NCBI GenBank assembly: GCA_002366755.1
Contig: DFBV01000261.1
Span: 759-11,580, forward strand
Length of the DNA stretch: 10,822 nucleotides
Reading direction: 5' to 3'
Source: Anaerolineales bacterium UBA3071
GTDB taxonomy: Bacteria > Chloroflexota > Anaerolineae > UBA3071
The first letter of the stretch is position 1; every line of letters starts with the position of its first letter. The notes under the pieces are model-generated. The model did no database searches, was not told the origin of the DNA, and was given only the letters and a program-made list of their open reading frames with translations. Position numbers and translations under genes: made by a program. Below are positions 6,977 to 10,822 of the stretch, one piece after another.

Positions 6977-8203
6977 CTACAGCTCAGGCAATTCAGCAGT
7001 GATGCCGTCGGCCCACCAGTACATGCAGTATTCGCACTCCAGGCCGGGCGCTCCGGGCGGGAACTGATCCATGTCGGACTGTTCCATCTTCTTGCCCGTG
7101 GGCACAACCACGTTGCCGGCATTGTCCTTGATGGGGCCGGCGAAGACGTCAAAGCGATCGAACTCGCCCGCCAGCATCTTGGCCAGCGTGTCTCGTACCA
7201 ACTGGATGTCCTCTTCGGGCAGTTCGGCAACGCCGGACGACAAGGTTTCGCCTTCCATGAAGCCAAACAACCCCATAGCGCCTGTATCGGCGTCGAAGTA
7301 GTGCCAGCCAGCCTTGTAGGAGCCATCTCTGACCTGTTCGGTGATTCCAACATAGACAGGGCCCCAATTCCAGTAGGGAGCGGTAAGGCAGGCATCTACT
7401 TTGCAGGAACCGTACCAATCGTAGGTAACGCCCCATTTGCCCTTTTCCTGGGCCACGTCAGCCACGGCTGGGGTATCAGCTCCGGTGAAGACCACCTGCG
7501 CACCGGCGTCGAAGAGGGAAGCTGCCGCCTCTTTCTCTATGACGGGGTCGTGCCAGGTGTTGATCCAGCGCACATCCATGGTGCATTCGGGGCAGGTCTG
7601 CTTCATGCCCAGCGCAATGGCGTTGCCCAAGCGGATCTCTTCAGGGATGGGGAAGGTAGCCATGTAGCCCAACTTGGGATTCCCGTCCATCTTGGCCCGC
7701 GATCCGGCCAACATCCCAGCCAGGTACTTCATGTCTTCCATGGCGCCAAACAGGTTGCCGAAGTTCTCCATATTGGACTTGAAGCCGCTGATGTGGCTGT
7801 ACATGATGTTCGGGAATTCCTCAGCCACGATCTCCATTCCGTCCATATAGCCAAAGGAAGTACCGAAGATGAGGTCGAATCCCTTGCGGGAGAGGCTGCG
7901 GAAGACCTGCTCGGACTCAGACCCCTCTGGTACGTTCTCGATATAGGCGATGTGGACATTGTCGACATTTTCCGCGGTGTACTCCAGCCCTTCGTAGTGG
8001 GCCTGGCTCCAGCCACCATCATCGTGGGGGCCGATGAGCACCATCGCCACGTTGAATTTGCCCTCTACGGTCGCCGGAATGGAGAACCCTCCTTCCTCAG
8101 TAGTAGGCTTTTCTGCCGGTGCCTGGGGCTTCGCACAAGCGCCCAGTACCAGAGACAGAATCACCAGGGCAGCCAGAAGCCACCGTACGTTCTTGGATAG
8201 CAT
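6977..8203 (-). CDS. BMP-family substrate-binding lipoprotein of the ABC importer
   Basis: 408 aa. It has a lipoprotein signal peptide with basic start, hydrophobic core about 8-20 and lipobox LGAC with lipidated Cys23, followed by a Pro/Ala/Glu/Thr linker to about residue 45. The mature part matches the BMP (basic membrane protein, PF02608) family: NVAMVLIGPHDDGGWSQAHY (51-70), FGTSFGYMDGM (113-123), GNLFGAMEDMKYLAGMLAG (149-167) and GADTPAVADVA (241-251). The family binds purine nucleosides and related ligands; the ligand here is unknown. Unusual are the cysteine pairs Cys204/Cys207, Cys267/Cys272 and Cys390/Cys393, possibly disulfides. AGGAGG lies 7 nt before the start. It is the first of four adjacent importer genes and is followed by two hairpins. 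Confidence 0.93.
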   Translation of the reverse strand: MLSKNVRWLLAALVILSLVLGACAKPQAPAEKPTTEEGGFSIPATVEGKFNVAMVLIGPHDDGGWSQAHYEGLEYTAENVDNVHIAYIENVPEGSESEQVFRSLSRKGFDLIFGTSFGYMDGMEIVAEEFPNIMYSHISGFKSNMENFGNLFGAMEDMKYLAGMLAGSRAKMDGNPKLGYMATFPIPEEIRLGNAIALGMKQTCPECTMDVRWINTWHDPVIEKEAAASLFDAGAQVVFTGADTPAVADVAQEKGKWGVTYDWYGSCKVDACLTAPYWNWGPVYVGITEQVRDGSYKAGWHYFDADTGAMGLFGFMEGETLSSGVAELPEEDIQLVRDTLAKMLAGEFDRFDVFAGPIKDNAGNVVVPTGKKMEQSDMDQFPPGAPGLECEYCMYWWADGITAELPEL

Positions 8204-8530
8204 TTCTACGCCTCCTCATTGTGTCTTAGGGTGCTTTAGGTTTGGTAGTCTGGGAAGTCAATAGACTCATGGTTCGCTCGTTTCTGAGAGCAAATCCGAG
8301 GTTGGGTCGCCAAGAGGTAGGCTCATGTAGAGGGTGCCAATCTGGAAAAGCACTCTGAGAACAAGCGAAAGATGCGTACGGAACCTTACCAACAGTAGAT
8401 CGGTGCTGTGTCCTTTAGCATCACCTCCTTCGCGCGTGTGCTCGGGCTTCGCAAATCCGGTATCCGTGAGTTCGGGTATCCGAGAAATGCGTCCGAAACA
8501 TGAGTGTGCGAACCTGCGGACTACGGGTCA
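8204..8530. other. 327-bp intergenic region upstream of the importer
   Basis: No convincing gene on either strand. It contains a candidate promoter near the lipoprotein gene, an orphan full-consensus Shine-Dalgarno sequence AAGGAGGTGA on the minus strand (8421-8430), and short direct repeats: GGTATCCG at 8459-8466 and 8475-8482, GCAAATCCG at 8290-8298 and 8451-8459. I recognise no riboswitch core and no T-tract terminator after the carbamate kinase stop. It is probably the regulatory region separating the carbamoyl genes from the importer. Confidence 0.6.
8233..8261 (-). promoter_or_regulatory. Possible sigma-70 promoter of the importer genes
   Basis: On the minus strand a -35-like TTGACT (8256-8261, five of six consensus) is followed after exactly 17 bp by TAAAGC (8233-8238, three of six). 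A start about 7 nt downstream would give a leader of roughly 20-25 nt ending in AGGAGG (8211-8216) before the lipoprotein ATG. The -10 match is weak, so this is only a candidate. Confidence 0.3.
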
Positions 8531-9481
8531 CTATGGCACAATCCAAGTACCCGTCTCGCCATCCAGCGCCCGCTCGATGTTCCAGGGATCGGTGATCAGT
8601 GCCTCTCCCTGGGGGTTGGCCTCCAGGAACTGTATGATGGCCTCGATCTTGGGCCCCATGTTGCCTGGCGGGAAATGCCCTTCGGACTGGTAGCGCCTGG
8701 CCTCGCTCACCGTCATACGATCCAGTGGCCGCTCGTTGTCCTGCGCATAGTTGAGCGATACCTGTGCCACACCGGTGCAGATGAGGAGAAGATCAACTTT
8801 CAGATTGCGCGCCAACAGGCTGCTGGCACGATCCTTGTCAATCACGGCGCGAGTGCCTACCAGATTGCCCTGCGCGTCCTCGGCCACGGGGATACCACCG
8901 CCGCCCACGGTGACCACCACGAAGCCAGCATCTACCAGTGTCTTCACTGCGTCCAATTCGATGATCTTCAGAGGAATGGGAGAGGCGATCTTGCGCCGCC
9001 AACCGCGGCCCGCTTCGTACCCGATAACCCAGCCCTCTTCTTCAAACTTGCGCGCCTCCTCTTCGTCCACGAACCCACCGATGCCCTTGGTCGGGTCTTG
9101 GAAGCCCAGATCATTCTTGTCCACCAGCACCTGGGTCACCACCGCTGCGCACTGGCGGTCGATGCTCCCTCTTCTCAACTCATCCCCCAGCGCCTGGGTG
9201 ATCATGTAGCCGATCGAGCCTTGCGTATCGGCGCCGATCATATCCAGAGGAGTAGGATGTACTCCTTCTACCTTCTCGGCGATCTCGGAGCGCCGCAGGA
9301 TGAAGCCCACTTGCGGGCCATTGCCGTGGGTGATGATCAGGTTCCAGCCGCGCTCGATCATCCCCGCCAGGTGCCTGCACGTCTCGCGCACCGCCTTCCA
9401 CTGATCCTCCATCGTCCGGTGCTGGCGATCCACGATCAGCGAGTTGCCGCCGATGGCAACGACGGCGATTTTCTTGGTCAT
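8531..9481 (-). CDS. arcC: Carbamate kinase
   Basis: 316 aa, full length for the family. It catalyses carbamoyl phosphate + ADP to ATP + carbamate (then NH3 and CO2) in the cytoplasm, usually the ATP-forming end of arginine, agmatine, ureide or purine fermentation. Amino-acid-kinase-fold motifs are VVAIGGNS (7-14), ITHGNGPQVG (50-59), GWRRKIASP (160-168, the conserved Arg/Ser-Pro loop), TVGGGGIP (191-198), VIDKDRASSLLA (213-224) and GNMGPKIEA (273-281). AAGGAG lies 7 nt before ATG 9481. It directly follows the carbamoyltransferase, the usual supplier of carbamoyl phosphate in catabolism, with a 136-bp repeat-filled gap between. The family assignment is secure. The symbol is generic; yqeA would suit if the pathway is of the ygeW type. 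Confidence 0.96.
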   Translation of the reverse strand: MTKKIAVVAIGGNSLIVDRQHRTMEDQWKAVRETCRHLAGMIERGWNLIITHGNGPQVGFILRRSEIAEKVEGVHPTPLDMIGADTQGSIGYMITQALGDELRRGSIDRQCAAVVTQVLVDKNDLGFQDPTKGIGGFVDEEEARKFEEEGWVIGYEAGRGWRRKIASPIPLKIIELDAVKTLVDAGFVVVTVGGGGIPVAEDAQGNLVGTRAVIDKDRASSLLARNLKVDLLLICTGVAQVSLNYAQDNERPLDRMTVSEARRYQSEGHFPPGNMGPKIEAIIQFLEANPQGEALITDPWNIERALDGETGTWIVP

Positions 9482-9502
9482 AGGTCTGCTCCTTGGTCTG
9501 TG

Positions 9503-9542
9503 GATTGGTGGGTTGGTAGATTGGTAGATTGGTAGATTGGTA
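9503..9542. repeat. Five 8-bp tandem units (GATTGGTA)
   Basis: Five consecutive 8-bp units start at 9503, 9511, 9519, 9527 and 9535; the last three are identical GATTGGTA. The array lies just upstream (in transcription sense) of the carbamate kinase ribosome-binding site. It is complementary to the array at 9552-9624 and could form alternative stems of 11 bp: TGGTAGATTGG at 9514, 9522 or 9530 against CCAATCTACCA at 9573 or 9613. Confidence 0.8.
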
Positions 9543-9551
9543 TGTTTGGAG

Positions 9552-9624
9552 TTCCACCAATTTACCGGTTTCCCAATCTACCAGTTTCCCAATGTACCAG
9601 TTTCCCAGTTTCCCAATCTACCAG
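9552..9624. repeat. 16-bp tandem units facing the 8-bp array
   Basis: Units of TTTCCCAATCTACCAG start at 9569, 9585 (one change) and 9609, with a half unit at 9601 and a degenerate copy at 9552-9568. The unit contains the inverse of the 8-bp array next to it, so the whole gap is one large repeat-built palindrome. The last unit overlaps the 3' end of the carbamoyltransferase gene and contains its TAG stop (9618-9620). Confidence 0.8.
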
Positions 9625-10655
9625 TTCTCCATCGTCAACGCCATCAACGCCTTCTGTACGTGCAACCGGTTCTCAGCAATGTCGTAGACGGCAGAACGCG
9701 GGCCGCTGGCGACCTCGTCCGTTACCTCGCTGCCCCGGTCCACAGGCATGGGGTGGGTGAAGATGGCGTTGTCAGTAAGCGCCATCCGCTCGGCGGTCGT
9801 CGTCCAACCGGGATAGGCCATCGCTTTCTCGATCTCCGTCTGCTTCTGGAGCACGCCGTCCCTGTACGCCTGCGGGCTGACCCAGTTGCGGGAGTAGACG
9901 ATGTGCGCACCGTGATAGCCCTTCGTCCGGTCGCTGGTGACGCGAAACTCAAAGCCACTGGCGGCGCAGTTCTGCTGTGTCCACTCGTACACCTCGGGGT
10001 CCAGGTCGTACCCCTCAGGCCGGGCCACGGTGACGTTCATGCCCAAGCGGGAGGCAATGAGTAACGCTGCCTGCACACTGCACCACGAACGGGCCAGCGC
10101 ACCCGAAGCCCAGGTGAGCAGGAAGTTCTTGCCCCGCAGAGCGTCGTAGTCAGGCTGACCAGGCCCACCGCCGTACCACTCGGCCCAGCCCATCACGTCG
10201 GCCAGCCCCTGACAGGGATGGAAGCGGTCGTCGGCCATGTTGATGATGGGCACATCTGCCCAGTGCGCATACTCGCGCAGCATCTCGTCGCCAGCGCCGT
10301 AGTAGGGCACCTTGTCTTCCAGGATGCGGATGCCGATGCCCGCCACGTAGCGGGCCATGACCTGGGCGGCGTCCTCAATGGTCTCCCCAGCCTGCTTCTG
10401 CGTCTTGAAGCGCCCCGCCGAAGGGGTCATGAACTGGGCGTGGCCTCCCAGCTCGGTGGCTGCGGCCTCAAACGAAAGACGCGTACGCACCGAAGGATTG
10501 TAGAAGAACATCAGGAAGGTTTTGTGTTTGAGGATACTTGTCCAACGGTCGGAGAAGCGATCACGCTTCATCTCCGCTGCCAGATCGAGCACAGCCATCA
10601 GTTCCTCTAGCATCCACTCCTGCGTGCAGATGAAATCCTTGCCATAGAGACTCAT
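9618..10655 (-). CDS. AOTCase/YgeW-type carbamoyltransferase, substrate unknown
   Basis: 345 aa member of the aspartate/ornithine carbamoyltransferase superfamily. The carbamoyl-phosphate loop is FFYNPSVRTRLSFEA (50-64) and the second-domain HPCQGLAD is at 146-153. The amine-side loop reads THPMPVDRGSEV (300-311) where OTCase/AOTCase have HCLP, so the usual cysteine is missing. The end, ENRLHVQKALMAL (328-340), and the overall layout match the knotted N-acetylornithine carbamoyltransferase/YgeW branch better than ordinary OTCase. With carbamate kinase next door, the likely direction is catabolic: carbamoylated amine + phosphate to amine + carbamoyl phosphate. The start is ATG 10655, with AGGAGG 5 nt upstream; an in-frame ATG at 10670 precedes that site and is rejected. 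The stop lies inside a tandem repeat. The acceptor amine cannot be inferred. Confidence 0.9.
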   Translation of the reverse strand: MSLYGKDFICTQEWMLEELMAVLDLAAEMKRDRFSDRWTSILKHKTFLMFFYNPSVRTRLSFEAAATELGGHAQFMTPSAGRFKTQKQAGETIEDAAQVMARYVAGIGIRILEDKVPYYGAGDEMLREYAHWADVPIINMADDRFHPCQGLADVMGWAEWYGGGPGQPDYDALRGKNFLLTWASGALARSWCSVQAALLIASRLGMNVTVARPEGYDLDPEVYEWTQQNCAASGFEFRVTSDRTKGYHGAHIVYSRNWVSPQAYRDGVLQKQTEIEKAMAYPGWTTTAERMALTDNAIFTHPMPVDRGSEVTDEVASGPRSAVYDIAENRLHVQKALMALTMENW

Positions 10656-10660
10656 AACTA

Positions 10661-10666
10661 CCTCCT
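10661..10666 (-). promoter_or_regulatory. Ribosome-binding site deciding the carbamoyltransferase start
   Basis: AGGAGG lies 5 nt before ATG 10655. The alternative ATG at 10670 is upstream of this site and has no comparable one of its own, so the shorter 345-residue protein is preferred. Confidence 0.8.
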
Positions 10667-10676
10667 GCATGAATGC

Positions 10677-10752
10677 TCGTAGTCAGGCACGGAACGGAGT
10701 GAAGTGCCGGCGTTCTCCACGCCACTTCGTTTCACTTCGTGGCTCACTACGA
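10677..10752. repeat. Large imperfect palindrome in the carbamoyltransferase leader
   Basis: Outer arms TCGTAGT (10677-10683) and ACTACGA (10746-10752) are perfect inverses. Inside, CACGGAACGGAGTGAAGTG (10688-10706) is matched by the inverse of 10723-10741 at 13 of 19 positions. Local hairpins are also possible: GGCAC/GTGCC at 10686-10708 and GCCAC/GTGGC at 10721-10743. It ends 10 bp upstream of the ribosome-binding site, so it would be a structured mRNA leader if transcribed. It may be a miniature palindromic repeat element. The remaining 70 bp to the window edge hold a 7-bp dyad (CCAGGGA 10773-10779, TCCCTGG 10797-10803) and no gene that I can see. Confidence 0.55.
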
Positions 10753-10822
10753 ACAATGCATAGACGACTAGACCAGGGAATCATGCTACCGCTTCATCCC
10801 TGGCCTACCGATGCTGATTTGC

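Noticed and set aside
7301..8200. 299-codon plus-strand open frame
   Set aside because: Antisense to the BMP lipoprotein gene; low-complexity His/Gly/Val-rich translation without family motifs.
8204..8530. Purine or guanidine riboswitch upstream of the importer
   Set aside because: I looked for recognisable core motifs and found none; only short direct repeats and a weak promoter-like pair are visible.
8504..9535. 343-codon plus-strand open frame
   Set aside because: It is antisense to the carbamate kinase gene, whose motifs are unmistakable. The plus-strand translation has no recognisable domain and runs into the tandem repeats.
9503..9624. CRISPR-like array
   Set aside because: Units are 8 and 16 bp, contiguous and without unique spacers; no cas genes nearby.
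10656..10670. Upstream ATG for the carbamoyltransferase
   Set aside because: The AGGAGG site lies downstream of this ATG and 5 nt before ATG 10655, so the later start is preferred.

Overview
The window is GC-rich bacterial DNA with a single co-directional block of nine genes, all on the minus strand and read from right to left. The organism is probably a member of the Chloroflexota (Anaerolineae-like). That is an impression from protein style and from the simple-repeat sequences filling the gaps, such as TTGGA-type arrays, GCAGGGGAGC-type arrays and long palindromes; it is not demonstrated.

Layout in transcription order. (1) 10656-10822: leader with a large imperfect palindrome. (2) 9618-10655: AOTCase/YgeW-type carbamoyltransferase of unknown substrate. 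(3) 9482-9617: gap filled with two facing repeat arrays. (4) 8531-9481: carbamate kinase. (5) 8204-8530: 327-bp gap with a possible promoter. (6) 6977-8203, 5275-6792, 4139-5275 and 3168-4136: a complete BMP-family ABC importer made of lipoprotein, double ATPase and two permeases, with two strong hairpins between lipoprotein and ATPase. (7) 1677-3083: threonine-synthase-like PLP enzyme carrying an in-frame repeat-derived insertion of about 40 residues. (8) 820-1680: PHP-domain phosphoesterase, coupled to the previous gene by a GTGA overlap. (9) 1-746: N-terminal part of a second fold-type II PLP enzyme, running off the left edge.

Working together (inference): the importer belongs to the class that brings in purine nucleosides or related compounds. 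Carbamoyltransferase plus carbamate kinase is the classic pair for phosphorolysis of a carbamoylated amine followed by ATP formation from carbamoyl phosphate. Two PLP enzymes of the lyase/synthase fold would suit deamination or beta-elimination of the resulting amino acid. This resembles the ygeW/yqeA/ygeX purine-ureide catabolic clusters, but no YgeX is visible here and two other PLP enzymes occupy the neighbourhood. The alternative is an amino-acid or nucleoside salvage operon.

The most unusual feature is the density of repeat elements: one sits inside a coding sequence, one supplies a gene's stop codon, and most gaps longer than a few bases contain a palindrome or tandem array.
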